A stretch of DNA of 64,000 nt, taken from the NCBI GenBank assembly GCA_023014335.1, contig JAECYW010000006.1:2976001-3040000 (forward strand). Reading direction: 5' to 3'. The position numbers and the translations under genes are program-made. Numbering within the stretch: the first letter of the stretch is position 1; every line of letters starts with the position of its first letter. The notes below the pieces were generated by a model that saw only the letters and a program-made list of their open reading frames with translations, was not told the DNA's origin and searched no databases. Origin of the DNA: Galerina marginata. Taxonomy: Eukaryota > Basidiomycota > Agaricomycetes > Agaricales > Galerinaceae. Of the stretch, positions 12,501 through 23,808 are shown piece by piece.

Positions 12501-13532
12501 GTGTCTCTGATAAGGGTCGTTGAAGAGACGAGCACTGTCGAAGTTTTGTGGGACCGGGGCGTAAAGAGGGAATTCAAATGGGGCAGTGTTGTCTTTGGCA
12601 GCACAGACGGGCCTGTCTTGCAGAAACCCTCTGAACCTGCCCCAGAGGTGGAAATGAAGCGTGAGTATTCTAATGTTCTTTCGCCCGGCTTTACGTGTTC
12701 ATTGTAGCACACTCTGCCTCCAGGCCCTCCCAGCGCTCTACCTGTCACCACATATCCCTCCGTGTTGGCTGCCACAAGCCAGCAACCCTATTCCATGCAT
12801 CATCCTGGAAATTCATCTGCCACCGCAAGCGAACCGCCGGCTGTTTCAACGAATTCGAACAAAGCTGCAAATCAACAGTTTGCTCCCCAGACTCAACACA
12901 TGTATCCGCCACGCACGGGGCCTTACGATTACTGGACGTATGCAGCTGCTTCACAGTTTAATGGCCAAATGCAGCACCCTTCCTACCCTTACGGGGGGTA
13001 TTATCCCACTCAAGCAGCTGGGGGCCCCCAACAGTATACCCCCTACAGTTTTAACACTCAGTCGTATAACTCAGCCCAGTATCGGAACTCGCAGTTGAAT
13101 TGGCAACAACCTTATCAAGGACCGCCTCTCGCGGGCCCAGGGCCAGGTCCCATTGAACAGTCTGGCTCTGGTTCGGGGCAAGCACCTCAGATGCCGCAGA
13201 TGGCGGGGCAAACCCCCATAAACCATTCGTATTATCGGGATTGTTCGCAGCCGACAACGACGCCTGGTTCTTCTAATTCTTCCAGCAATGTGACGCCTGG
13301 CCAAAACCTCCAAGACGGCCAAAATGGGAATTCCGCTACTACTTCAACGGAGCCTTCTTCGAATAATGTTAATCCCCAACAACTTGCTGCACCTGCACCT
13401 GACCAACAGAAACCCATAATGGATCTTTCATCCTTGGACGCAGCCCAAATCGTCGAAATGTTCCGCACCAATTCCCAGCTGCGAGACATGGTTCTGGCCG
13501 CTGTTGGTCAGTCAAGTAATCCAAATCCTTGA
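9582..13532 (+). CDS. JmjN-JmjC-PHD histone lysine demethylase (KDM4/JMJD2-like)
   Basis: Eight exons with introns at 9872-9929, 10634-10695, 10957-11009, 11272-11332, 11907-11971, 12329-12389 and 12661-12723 give 1175 residues. JmjN is at about 58-97 (IPVFKPTMEEFQDFEGYM). JmjC is at about 330-500 with an intact Fe(II) triad: His382 and Glu384 in FAWHVEDMD, and His470 in GYHAGFNLGLNCAES. An extended PHD/zinc-knuckle region at about 605-720 shows PCCLC, WMAHEYC, KCSACTKN and AFHVNCA. A Tudor-like stretch may follow, then a Gln/Pro/Tyr-rich tail. KDM4 enzymes remove H3K9/H3K36 tri- and dimethylation using 2-oxoglutarate and O2 in the nucleus. Intact ligands suggest an active enzyme. A basic linker of roughly 200 residues separates JmjN from JmjC, longer than in animal KDM4. 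An upstream frame from 9403 is the alternative start region. Confidence 0.92.
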
Positions 13533-14066
13533 CCTCCTTTTCTTTCTTGCATCCACATTGCTGGAACTCGTTATCGTATATCCTGCATAGTTCTAACTTT
13601 ACGCACTGCATTGTATCGCTTTCACTTATTTTGTAACATATTGCTTCACAAAGTCCAATTCGTTTTCCCTTGCGACAGGAGTCTCCGGAGACATTTGGCC
13701 TCTCCAAGGCATTGTAAACAGGTATCGATTTCCCGCTGAGCGATCCCGAATGAATTCTTTCGGTGACGATGAATCCCTTCAAGCGAACACGTGACTATTA
13801 AATTGACTCGTTCAATCGACGCGACTTGTCACTCGAGGCTTTCTCTTCCCCTTATATCACTCAATTTGACTTTTTCGACACCAATTTCCTTCGAAACAGT
13901 CGAAATTTACTTAAATATATTTGCCAGTGCCCAGGAGGCTTGAAGGAGAACCGACGGTGCAAGCCCATCGCGTCTCATTAGCCGCGCTTTCGACTAACTC
14001 AGACAACCAGGCAACGTTCGCGTCACAGACGACTTTTATCGGAATATACTTTGTAACCCCTTGTTC
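13533..14066. other. Intergenic spacer between the demethylase and NBS1
   Basis: These 534 bp hold the demethylase 3' end and the NBS1 promoter. Nothing else is recognisable. Confidence 0.6.
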
Positions 14067-17000
14067 ATGTGGGTTATCCTCGGTCCATTCGATGGGGAGG
14101 TTGTTGGGGATGTGGCATTTCAAAGTACGTTTCTCCTTGGGCGGCTAAGCATTTTTGGTGGATCAGATGTACACTTACAGAGGCAAAGCTTCTGAAGCCG
14201 AACACTTCCTACACCGTTGGCAGAAAGGATAGGCCGCTGCTCATTAACAACAAAAAGATTTCGCATGACCACTGCGAAATCATCGTTGGAAACCATACTA
14301 CGGACGATGTTGTGAGCTTTTTGATTACCTGCTCAGTTGACTTGGATTATTCAAAAAGACCCAGAGTGACCCCACTATGAGACCATCCCTCGAGATTTCT
14401 CATACCAACAAGAAGGGGAAGGCTTTGCGAATCACCAAACCTGACGACGCTGAGGGTGTCGCCCCTGTGGATACGAAGACGGCCTTAGAGGACGGAGACC
14501 GAGTGTCTCTTATTACCGGGGTGGTCCTTCAGTCCGTCCTTTGTCGATCCTGGAATTGATATGATTCTGACTGATAGTCCATAGGGTATCATGGAGACCA
14601 ATATGTGCCTATTATTCGCCTTCTCGCGGAAAAGCTTCGATCTCGCTTGATTCATGTGCAGCCTTGGGTAAGGTCGCCGTCATAGACACCAAAAATCTTA
14701 ATAACCCAATTTTCAGGCATCAAACTTGTGAATAAACTGCAAGAAAATATAACCCATCATCTTGCAACTCACTATGTCGCCAATCTCGAAATGGCGTCGT
14801 CCCTTCTTGCTCTCTGCCGAATCGTCAAACCAGAATGGTTGGTGGAAGTCATAAGATTGGGCAACCTTCCCAGGAACAACGAAGAATCTAACGGCGTGTC
14901 ACTCGAGGACCACTTTATTCTTCCTCAAGAGACCAAATTTCGTCCTGCATTTTCTCCGTCTCTCTTGCCATCGCAGAAGGCATTCGATATCTGGGAACCC
15001 AACGAAGAACGAGTGAACTTTTTCGCCCCGCTGAGATTCATATGTCTATTTGAAAAGGTTACCCAGGTCGACAGCGAAGTTCGTGAAGCTATTCATCGCG
15101 GTGGTGGCACCCTCGAAGTCTTTGACATCCACTCTAGTATACCAAAATTCCACAAGGCTCTTACGAGAAGTCAGGCGAAAGATGGAAAGCAGACAGTTGT
15201 TGTCGGAGATGCGGACGCAATGCAGACGGCCATTGGAACCGAGGACTGGGGCAAAATGGTATCCGAAGCGAGAAGGTATTTGCCTACTATCCCCTCTCCA
15301 CGTTTTAGCTAATTGATGGCCTTGTAGCTTTGGCTTGGAAATATTACCTCCCGCTAAGTTAATACAGTCGGTTCTGGACGTTAATCTCGTCTTTCTGCAT
15401 TCGAGTGCGATGGAGGCTGGCGGAGCGAATGACGAAGGTCAGACCTTTAGGATATTGCATCAACTTGTACTAACTTGAACCACCTTTCCCTAGCACGCCA
15501 CTCGTCCCCTTTGCCAGAAATGGTTCCCAATTCCATTCCGGATGAACCATCCGTGCAGCCAGATACCTCAAGCCAGGCGACCGCATCGCGTAGGAAACTT
15601 GTTCGCCGAGCCACATCTCGCGAACCTTCTGCACCTCCAGAAGTGTCTGAACCCCCACCACCACCACAACAGAGCTCTCGTCGACGGGTACATAATTTCT
15701 TGTTGCTTTCAGCTACCTCATCTGACTACATAAAATTGCAGCCTTTGACTCGAAGGGTCGCAGGCGGCCAACCTATGGTAACTGGATTGGAAGACCCATC
15801 TGCTGTCCTCGACGGAATTCCAGACTTAAGGAAGACCCCTCCGCCTCAACCGGCTCCAGCCACCACCACGGTATGTGCCTGTATACTGATATAATCTGAC
15901 ATTTACAAACCTTTGTTAGGCTCCAACACCTGCCCGCGCTTCCAAACTCAAACGGCGAGTTGGTATAGGAGGCCCGGATTCCCTGGGGTTAGACTCGCAA
16001 ATGTCAGGAATCGGTCAGACCATAGGAGAACCGCCTCTCAAAAAATTCAAAGCTTTATTCGATGCTAGCAATCCTGGCGGGCCCGAACCAGACTCTCTTG
16101 ACCTCGTTGAAAGTATGGACCACAGCCAGACTCAGACACAAACTCAAGCACAGAGCGATCGTCCTTTCAATAGGATGGGAGTGTCGAGCCTTGCAGTTTT
16201 GCGAGAGGAAGAGGAGGAAACTCAGTCAGGACATGCAGTGGCCTCTCAACAACGCCCGTTAAAACGAACTTTGGATTTGGTGGATGAAGATGAAGAAATG
16301 GAGATTGACGGAATCTTGGCTCCCTCAAATGGATCTCCGCCTGCTGCTAAGAAGCGGGCTGTGGAGAGCGTCAATGCAGTCGACAGGATAAATACCGCAG
16401 CTGTTGTGCCTTCTACGTCCCTTGAGGCACCGAATAAACCTCCGTCAACCATTGCTCCGTCCATGGACAAACAAGGAGGAGCACCAGCGGGAAAACCAGA
16501 CACCGATGCAGCGTTCCTCAAAGCTATTGCTTCCACAAAGAAGGGTAAAAAGACTGAGGACGCTTTCGATCGGGAATTCAACAAGTTGAAGATCTCGAAA
16601 CCCGAAATTGAGCAGAAGGATCCGGAAGAGGAATGGGGTGTCCTGGCAGACTTCGGAGACGACTCTGGCCTTCGTGGAAACTTCATGGTTGTGGTTGAAA
16701 TGGAGCCTTACAAAAAGGACGGTTCTGGTCAGCACAGGAGTTTGCCAAACCACTCCTGGGACGGGAAGCCCGATTTCAAGAAGTTCAAAAAGGTGAGGGA
16801 TTTATGTTTGGAAATGCCTTTTGTGACTGACGGCCTTTTTTCGTAGAAAATCATTGGCGGATACAGAGCAAAGGTTGAACTTTTTGTCAGCGAAGAAAAT
16901 GATTATGGGATCGGTGCATGTATGGTCTTTTATTCTTCTCTCGTCTGTGACTAACTGACTTGTTTCTTATCATCCCAGCCTACTGGAAGGGAGGACACTC

Positions 17001-17496
17001 GCAATCGCAAACGCAGCAAGCGTTCATGGAAAACCAGACAGAATCTCAGGCTCCGGCTCCATCACAGCGTCAAGGATCAAGGAAGCCTCGAACACAGACT
17101 TTGCATGACTCAGACGAAGACGAACCAGCTGTTGTTCCCAGGTCACGAAAGCCGCCCTCCAAATCCGAAACGAAAGCCCCAGCTACCAAGAGATCCACGG
17201 GAAAGAGCAAGGCTTCTGCTAAGGCGGACGCCTTGTTTTTGGAGGACGACGAAGACGACGACGACGATATCCAAGAAATCATTGGAGTGGACAATCCCGA
17301 TGAACCCCCAAGGACGAGAACTCAGGGGGATGAGGAACAGACACTGCAGTCCAGTGTTGAAACGAAGGCACCTGTAGGACGAAGGCCGACTAGGACCACG
17401 AAGGCGCCGAAGAAACCTGCGCCTATCATTATCGATGATGATTCCGACGACGGCGCTGTCTTCAAAGGATTCAAGGGGAGGAAAGGCGGTCGATGA
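14067..17496 (+). CDS. NBS1: NBS1/nibrin, MRN DNA double-strand-break repair complex subunit
   Basis: Eleven exons (introns 14125-14180, 14312-14358, 14532-14584, 14668-14716, 15276-15327, 15438-15493, 15688-15741, 15871-15919, 16793-16846, 16920-16978) give 966 residues. The FHA domain starts at residue 1 (MWVILGPFDG, YTVGRKDRPLLI, KKISHDHCEI) and is followed by tandem BRCT domains (GIKLVNKLQENITHHLATHY, LCRIVKPEWL). Then comes a long acidic, Ser/Gln-rich linker. DFKKFKK at about 764-770 matches the FKxFxK Mre11-binding motif known from human and fission-yeast Nbs1. The acidic C-terminus ends with FKGFKGRKGGR, resembling the Tel1/ATM-recruiting FxF motif. NBS1 docks phosphorylated partners through FHA/BRCT and brings Mre11-Rad50 and Tel1 to broken DNA. 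Part of this gene is duplicated downstream (see 18041-20818). Confidence 0.93.
16250..16912 (+). repeat. Parent segment of a duplication (NBS1 exons 9-10)
   Basis: This coding stretch, encoding NBS1 from residue 590 through the Mre11-binding motif, has a diverged direct copy at 20169-20818. Both retain an intron at the same place, directly after the FKKF(K/R)K codons (16793-16846 and 20700-20761). Shared landmarks are SPPAAKKRA(V/I)E, NAVD and RGNFMVVVE(M/L)EPY. Confidence 0.9.
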
Positions 17497-18040
17497 TGGC
17501 CCATTGGAACCATGCCTTCATGCATACTAATTGGTCTACTCCCTTGGATTATAACACTTTAGTCTAATTCACTTTGTCAAACCTTGATATCATGCTGCAT
17601 GCTGATACTCGGGAGTTGGGATCCCGCCAGGTCATTGATTGATGACTCGGTTTGCGTCAATTATAACATAGCTTTCATACTCATTTTACAGCCGGTTATA
17701 ACTCATTTTGGCTAAAAATAGATCATCACGATTGTTTGCAGGATGCGAGGAATCCTTAGAACTAACAAAATTCGCATTTACAAAATGTATATCAAGGTAT
17801 ATTATGTCTCTACATACAAATGTTCCCCCCTTCTAACATTTCCTACAGAGTCGCCCAATATATGCCATATTCTCAGCCTATGTTCATGACAATGTCATCT
17901 ACTTATGTCAATGTTGTCGAGACTATTATCCCACAGCTGTGTACCGACTCGGAGTTGTTCCCGTGATGCACTGGTAAATGGTTCATCTAGACGCTTGTTG
18001 ATCTCAGTCTCCTTCAATCATCACTTCATCACCCTCCCAG
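17497..18040. other. Intergenic spacer
   Basis: These 544 bp, AT-rich in the first 350 bp, lie between the NBS1 stop codon and the start of the chimeric gene. No gene is visible. Confidence 0.55.
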
Positions 18041-20818
18041 ATGCAGAGGCGAAATGCTGGGAGGGGTACAGACCGTATGCGGACCAATCCTCAGGGTGCC
18101 GAATCCAGTACTCGAACGACTCGTTCAGGAGCGCCGTATCCTCCCAGCCGTCCACAACCCAGTGCCGACGCTCCACGTCGGAGTACTCGTAGGCGTGGAT
18201 TGTCGTGCGTACCTTTGTTCGAAGTACGAGTGTCGATTGACTCAAACTGAACTTCAGGCGTCTGGAGTCAGCGAATTCACACTTTCAAGGGTCACGCAAT
18301 GTCAGTATCAGCGGAGGGCAGTTCAACAGTACATTGGGCAATCATACGAATTTGACTATCAATTTGAATCGTAAGGCTTGCTTCTCGTCACTAGCATTCC
18401 AAAGATGACAACGTTCTCTCAGAGACCGAGCCTGCTTATGCTATGCCAAATTCTGGACCACTTGCAGCTGGAGTGCGCAAACTTATAAATCGCAGAAACA
18501 AGCTCTTACCTGTTGATCTATCTAGACTTCGTCCAGTGCTCACGTCGATATAAGTGACATGCACGATCATATCACCACTCGAATCCTGCCTTCTCCGCAA
18601 AGAAGTAATCAGATATACGAATGGCACATGCTATTAAAAGGACGTGGCTTTCCATTGTGGATACCTGAACCCAGCATGAATCTTCCTATGCCCTACCAAA
18701 GACAAGGGATTAACATTGGAGATGTAGGCATTATCACGTCGGCAGGCAGCTTTTCTTTCCTTTTCAATATATGTCTACCTGCCGACCACCCAATAAATCC
18801 GCGTACTCTACCTGAAGGGTTCGCGCCAATCAACCCGTCAATAGATCCTGTCGACGTCCGAAGGTTCTCCGAGTTAAAGCCTGGAGGTTATCTGGCCAGT
18901 GCGTCGATAGAACGCTCGCACAATACCGCTGCATCCGGGTAAGTTTTAGCGTTTTTATGACCTTCTGACCTCTAAATCGTATCTTACAGTGAACTGTCTT
19001 TCGAAACGCAAGCTTCCGAGGGTGCAATATTGGCCTTTCCTGAAGGCGCAACCTCTCAAGACTACGAGAACCTTCCACATTTTCGAACATACCTGGCTGA
19101 GCACCTTCAGAACTGGTACCTATTTGCCAACGGACCAAGAGGCCGTGATGCGAAGAATGGAGACTTACGCGTCGTGGTTGGCTTCGACAAAACCACGTCA
19201 TGGGGTATGGCCACTCTTGCAAATATTTCCCAGGAGAGAAAGAGCCACCTCAAGTTCAAGAACATGGAAAGGTCGGGGACGAATTCTCTGGGCTGCACGT
19301 ATACTTGGGAATACTCTGGCATGGCCGAAGTGAGGGCTGGACCTAGCCCTGACGAAGTGGATGAATTGAGGCGGGATGACCCCTCCGGAACAGGCTCTAA
19401 CGTCAAATACACCAATCAATGTCTGTTCGTGCGCACACTCAACCCTAAACTTGACGACGACCTTTGGGAGAAGGTTAATCGTGACCTGGGCTTGTCAACA
19501 GTTAAAGAGTCCAACAACAGCCAGTCCCAAGAAGCCATGTCCCAGAACAGCGGTCCTCCTACCTTGTCTTCTATCAGTACACGTGAAAATCTACACGGGG
19601 CTTACAGCCAGGGCTCTCTGTCTGATACGCAACCTGGGATCACGTTCTCATTGACTCCAGACAGGACTGTAAGCTTAGTTCTCGATACCGGGTTATGGAT
19701 ACGCTGACGCTCTTCTTTAGTCGTTTCACCCTTCCGACGTTCTGAACACGACGCTCCTGAAAATGGTTGGGTGTTCACCCAATATTTCTAATGAAAACGT
19801 ACTGAACGAAGGTGCAACGACCGTATAGATGCCAACTGCAAAAACGGTCATCACTCATGATGACGTCTGGTGTTCCGCTCTTTCTGAGGTTAGCAAAACT
19901 TCCTTGTCACAATTTAACCATGTCTGACCCATTTGACTGCTGTAGAGCGACTCCTCGTTACCTGATGCCGCAGAACTTCTCAGACGCATCTTGGCCTCCC
20001 ATGACCTCCGAGATGAAGATGGTACGGATTCTTATTCATTGTTCTACCCAGCGGGCTCTTATTTCTGTCAAGGAATTGCATATCTAGAACCTAAAATAAC
20101 CAGTAGAACTGTAAGTTCCAGGTTGGTCTCTTGTATTTTTCTAACGACTGCATGCGACGATCTCTCAGCAACGCCGCGCAAAGCGAACTCTCGACTCTGT
20201 GGACGATCATGAAGGGACGGAAGTTGACAGAACCCTAGTCCCATCAAAGGGATCTCCGCCAGCTGCGAAGAAGCGTGCTATCGAGAATGTAAACGCCGTC
20301 GACGGGACAAGTACGCTAACTGGAGCGGCGAACAAACCGCTGAAGACCATAGGTTCTTCCAAATCCAAACAACGAGGCGCAGGAGCACCAGTGGGCAGAC
20401 CAGATATCGATGCGACATTTCTTGAAGCTATTGCATTCAAAAGGGCTAAAGCGGAGGAAGACGAAGACGATCCGGAGTTTCCTAAGATTAGGATACGGAA
20501 GGACGAAACTGAGCGGAGGAATTCACAGCCTGAGGAAGAATGGGCTGTGTTAGCTGACTTTGGCGACGAGTCTGCCCCCCGTGGAAATTTCATGGTCGTC
20601 GTTGAACTTGAGCCTTATACTTCTGGTCGGCACAAAAGTCTATCAAGTCTATCCAACCGCCCCTTAGACAGAAAATCCGATTTTAAGAAGTTCAGAAAGG
20701 TATGTGATTTAACTCTGAAGTTCTCCTGTTCACTGACCAGGTTCCCTTATTGTTTTTATAGAGTGCCGTTGGAGGATCGGCGGCGAAGGTTGATGTGTTT
20801 TTTGCGAATTCTCAATAA
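18041..20818 (+). CDS. Chimera: mushroom-specific uncharacterised protein fused to the NBS1 Mre11-binding segment
   Basis: Eleven exons (18041-18204, 18258-18370, 18423-18543, 18603-18938, 18990-19668, 19721-19765, 19829-19888, 19946-20021, 20073-20110, 20169-20699, 20762-20818) join in phase to 739 residues. Residues 1-544 belong to a family I recall as hypothetical proteins in many Agaricomycetes: NVSISGGQFNSTLGNHTN near residue 65, then GRGFPLWIPEP, GDVGIITSAGSFSFLFNIC, GAILAFPEGATSQDY, VGFDKTTSW and VITHDDVWCSALSE. No catalytic motif is recognised. Residues 545-739 are a duplicate of NBS1 residues 590 onward, keeping EEEWAVLADFGDES, RGNFMVVVELEPY and DFKKFRK, and ending early at a TAA shortly after. 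The 51-bp intron 20022-20072 is also open in frame, so it may be retained. The exon 3/4 join has an alternative (intron 18536-18612). The donor at 19766 is weak (gttggg). Function is unknown; Mre11 binding is inference. Confidence 0.75.
20169..20818 (+). repeat. NBS1-derived copy inside the chimeric gene
   Basis: This is a diverged direct duplicate of 16250-16912, about 3.9 kb from its parent. The reading frame, the internal intron position and the FKxFxK motif are preserved. Its 5' edge is a splice acceptor (ctctcag) where the parent reads ctctcaa within an exon. Weak similarity continues a few bases upstream into the chimera's intron. Confidence 0.88.
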
Positions 20819-21240
20819 GAAAACGAGAAGAACAATTGCGGGACCAATGAATGTAGGCTTTTTTTTGGTTTCTTGTCCTTTTTTGAAAATTAAAACACGC
20901 CAGGGTTTAACTTCTTGGATGGGACCTATCGCAGGCTGGAAACTAGGCAGACCATGCAGCAATCATTCCCGAAACTTGAAAGACCGAGTGGAATGTCAAG
21001 CTCACTGCATCGAAGTCAATGGAGCCTCGAACGCTGTCACGGTCCCCACCTAGTTCGGTTGACGGCACTGACGGCGTTGGCTTGTCCGTCCTAAACACGG
21101 CCTCCAGATTCCAAAGGAAAGTCCCGCTTAACAAGAGATCCGTGGCGAGGACCAGGCCTACGGCTAACGTAGCTTCTGGACGGTGACAACCTCGACAATT
21201 TACGATGAAACTTTCAAGGAGTCGTCGTCTACTGCCGCCT
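20819..21240 (+). pseudogene. Decayed remainder of the duplicated NBS1 3' end
   Basis: Downstream of the chimera's stop codon the DNA still aligns by eye to the NBS1 last exon. Examples are 'gcctcgaac' (parent 17085 region) and a stretch around 21100-21175 matching the parent 'ccctccaaatccgaaacgaaag...aagagatcc...gctaaggcg' at about 17155-17230, with many changes and no open frame. The original duplication therefore probably reached well into the NBS1 C-terminal exon, and only the part before the new stop is maintained. Confidence 0.65.
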
Positions 21241-21949
21241 AGGGCGGTCACCCTTCAGAGAACTGAGGTGGCGAGGAACAGAGGTCGCAGGCGTTAGGTA
21301 GTCTCCCACAAGCAGACTTCTTCATATACAACTCAGTCAATGATAAGCCGATCACCTTCGCATGCAGGTATCGGGCGATCAAGCTCCAGGATCCAGGACA
21401 GAATGTTCAAGGAGTAGATAAGGCGGACGCGAACGCAGTCTTTTTATACTTATCTACGTCTTCCATTCCAAGGATGTGATTAACAATTTTAAACAATGCA
21501 AGGACATGGCTCAATGTTAAGTCTACTGGCGGATATGGTACCTTCTTTCAATCAGACCCAGATAAGCACTGGTACGTACATACAAGTTTTTGAGTACTTC
21601 AGCTGAATTCCTCATCGCCAGTCAACTATCCTCTGATAATCAACCTCTGATTTGATTATCTTTCCCTCCATTTGTCGACGAGTCCATATGTCGGTAGCCA
21701 CGCACCTAAAAATACTCCCGAGCCAATAAGAGCACGTTCAGCTGATAAACGGTGCCCACGACCACACTGATGCTTCTTCTCGGTAGGCGTCATCTTTGTT
21801 CCGAGCTAGAAGCTTGGCTTGAGGCTAAAGATGTCTACATCTCCGCAGCTCTTCTCTGTTGGTGGGTTACTGAGGTTGCGCTGCTCCATCCACCACCCAC
21901 TACCACGACCCCTCTATTCTGCCTCTATCGAATATCGATGTAGGAGAGG
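21241..21949. other. Intergenic stretch
   Basis: About 700 bp lie between the NBS1 remnant and the DUF6533 gene. Further remnant similarity cannot be excluded near 21410-21440. No gene is seen. Confidence 0.5.
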
Positions 21950-23709
21950 ATGGCCCAGCCGTTGACGGTGAGCACACAGAAGTCGCTGATTGTTCGGGCT
22001 TGACGTCATCAATATGTCGTGATAGATTTTGGACACACAGCTTGTACAGAGCACTTTGGTCGCCTGTGGGACGTTGCTGGTAAGTTGGCCCCAGGTCGAT
22101 GTGTGATCCTGTCAATAATTATGATGATTCTCCGCGACAGGTTTATGACTTTCTGTGCATGCTCGACCAGGAGGTACCTCCAGTTTTCCTCCAGGTCAAA
22201 ATATACTTGAGGAGTGGACACGACTCACGCGAATATCCAGGTTGCCTACGTATGGACCGCTCCATGGACCTTTGGAACCGCCCTTTTCTTTCTCAATAGA
22301 TATTTGCCGTTCATAGATACCTTTTTGTCGCTCAAACGTATGCCTTTCTTCTATATTGTCAATCATGGGACTAAACCTTGCACAGTTAAACTCTCAATGA
22401 ATACTCCAGAAGTAAGTCACCATTTTGCCGTCATGTTTGGTTATAAACTGACCTATATATTTTCCAGAGATGCCAACAGGAATTTACCGTCGTTACATGT
22501 CAGTCGATCCCTACCTCAAGTTTGAAGCTTGAAAATGTTGTAGACTGACCGACAATCTTGCACGCGACAGGGTTAATTGTTGCGGGTATTATCATCTCTG
22601 AAGGTATAGTCGCCTCTCACGACTGCTTGTAAGATGTAGCTTATGGGGCTGTTAAGTGATCCTGGCGTTGCGGACGTATGCAATTTGGCAGGGCAGGCGA
22701 CTTATACTTATTATTCTCTGTGTATCAAGCGCAGTCAGTATCCTTTCATCTACTGGCATTAAAAAACGAGATTCACGTTTATTAGATCACATTCATCCCT
22801 GCCATCGTGGTCACCCATATCGAATTGAAATCATTGAAATGTACGTCAAGATGCCCATCCGACTTACCTTGATGCTGATATGAAACAGATGTCCCATCTG
22901 AACTTGCTGGCTGTCGGTTATCCACAGCCAGCAGCATCATCATCGTGGCCTATATCTCTTTAGCACTCAATGAGACCAGTTAGCAATTTCCGTTCCACGT
23001 TTCCACAGTTGCTTACTTCGGACATGTTCTTGTAGTTATGGCAGTCCTGACCGGCATTGAGGCGTACCGTCATCGTAAGTTCGTGTGTCAAAATCCACCT
23101 GCAAGTTCTGAACGAAGGGTTAGTTCGGCATTCGCAATCACGTTGGGTGGTACAGCTTTACCGAGAAGGTGTGTACTTCTAGTCGTTGTGCTTGACGTTA
23201 CTAAATGTGGCCGAACACAGGGCTAATATTTTATGTTTATATGCTCGGTAAGCCTTCACTGAGCTTTTGTTATGACTAGCGAACTCACGCAATGAGAAGT
23301 TATCTCCATTGCTAATATTCTTGTACCAATTCTTGCTCCTGTGGGTTACTCTTTTTTTGTCTTCTGAATGAATTGATACTGAAGTTCTTCGTAGCGTATA
23401 TTCGCAAATTGGCTTGCGACGTAAGCTTCTTGTTTTGCACCCTGATACAGAAACTCACCTCCTCGCAGTCCCCAAAGAGTCATGCATTCAGTGCTCTGCA
23501 ACAGAGTGCTGTTACTGATCCTAAAGCAACGATCCTCATCGAATATGACCAATCGCGTCCATAGGTTCGGTGAAGAGTTGACGAAAGATCCTGTATTTGA
23601 GTCGTTCGTAGACGAAGGGGTCAGCGCGAATATGACCATTTTCACTCCTACCATAGACACTGTATATACGGACACCGAGTTGCAAGTAATAGACCAATAT
23701 AGACCTTGA
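21950..23709 (+). CDS. DUF6533-family multi-pass membrane protein (copy A)
   Basis: Sixteen very short exons (first 21950-21967, last 23469-23709) join in phase to 305 residues. The start MAQPLT|LVQSTLVACGTLL|VYDFLCMLDQEV|AYVWTAP follows the fungal DUF6533 signature, and LFFLNRYLPFIDT continues it. Later hallmarks are ISEVILALRTYAIW (helix 4), GCRLSTASS with YISLALNET, LYRE-GLIFYVYML, and the terminal PQRVMHSVLCNRVLLL. About seven hydrophobic helices are expected, with an acidic cytoplasmic-looking tail. The family is expanded in basidiomycetes and has no assigned function. The overall layout resembles a seven-helix receptor, but that is only a resemblance. Two paralogues occur at 30533-32297 and 34638-36584 on the other strand. 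Confidence 0.82.
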
Positions 23710-23808
23710 ATAATGTCAAGACTCGAGAATGTGTCAAGCAACAATCCATTTTAGGCATGGCGGGAGTGCCTTGACAGCTTTCCCCCGTTCCACCTTTTTT
23801 CTACCGCC

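Noticed and set aside
18371..18404. A 34-bp intron in the chimera (acceptor ccaaag)
   Set aside because: It is shorter than any other intron here. The next acceptor (ctctcag, 18422) gives 52 bp in the same frame.
22979..23008. A 30-bp intron in DUF6533 copy A
   Set aside because: The later acceptor at 23035 gives 57 bp and an exon that aligns without a gap to copies B and C.
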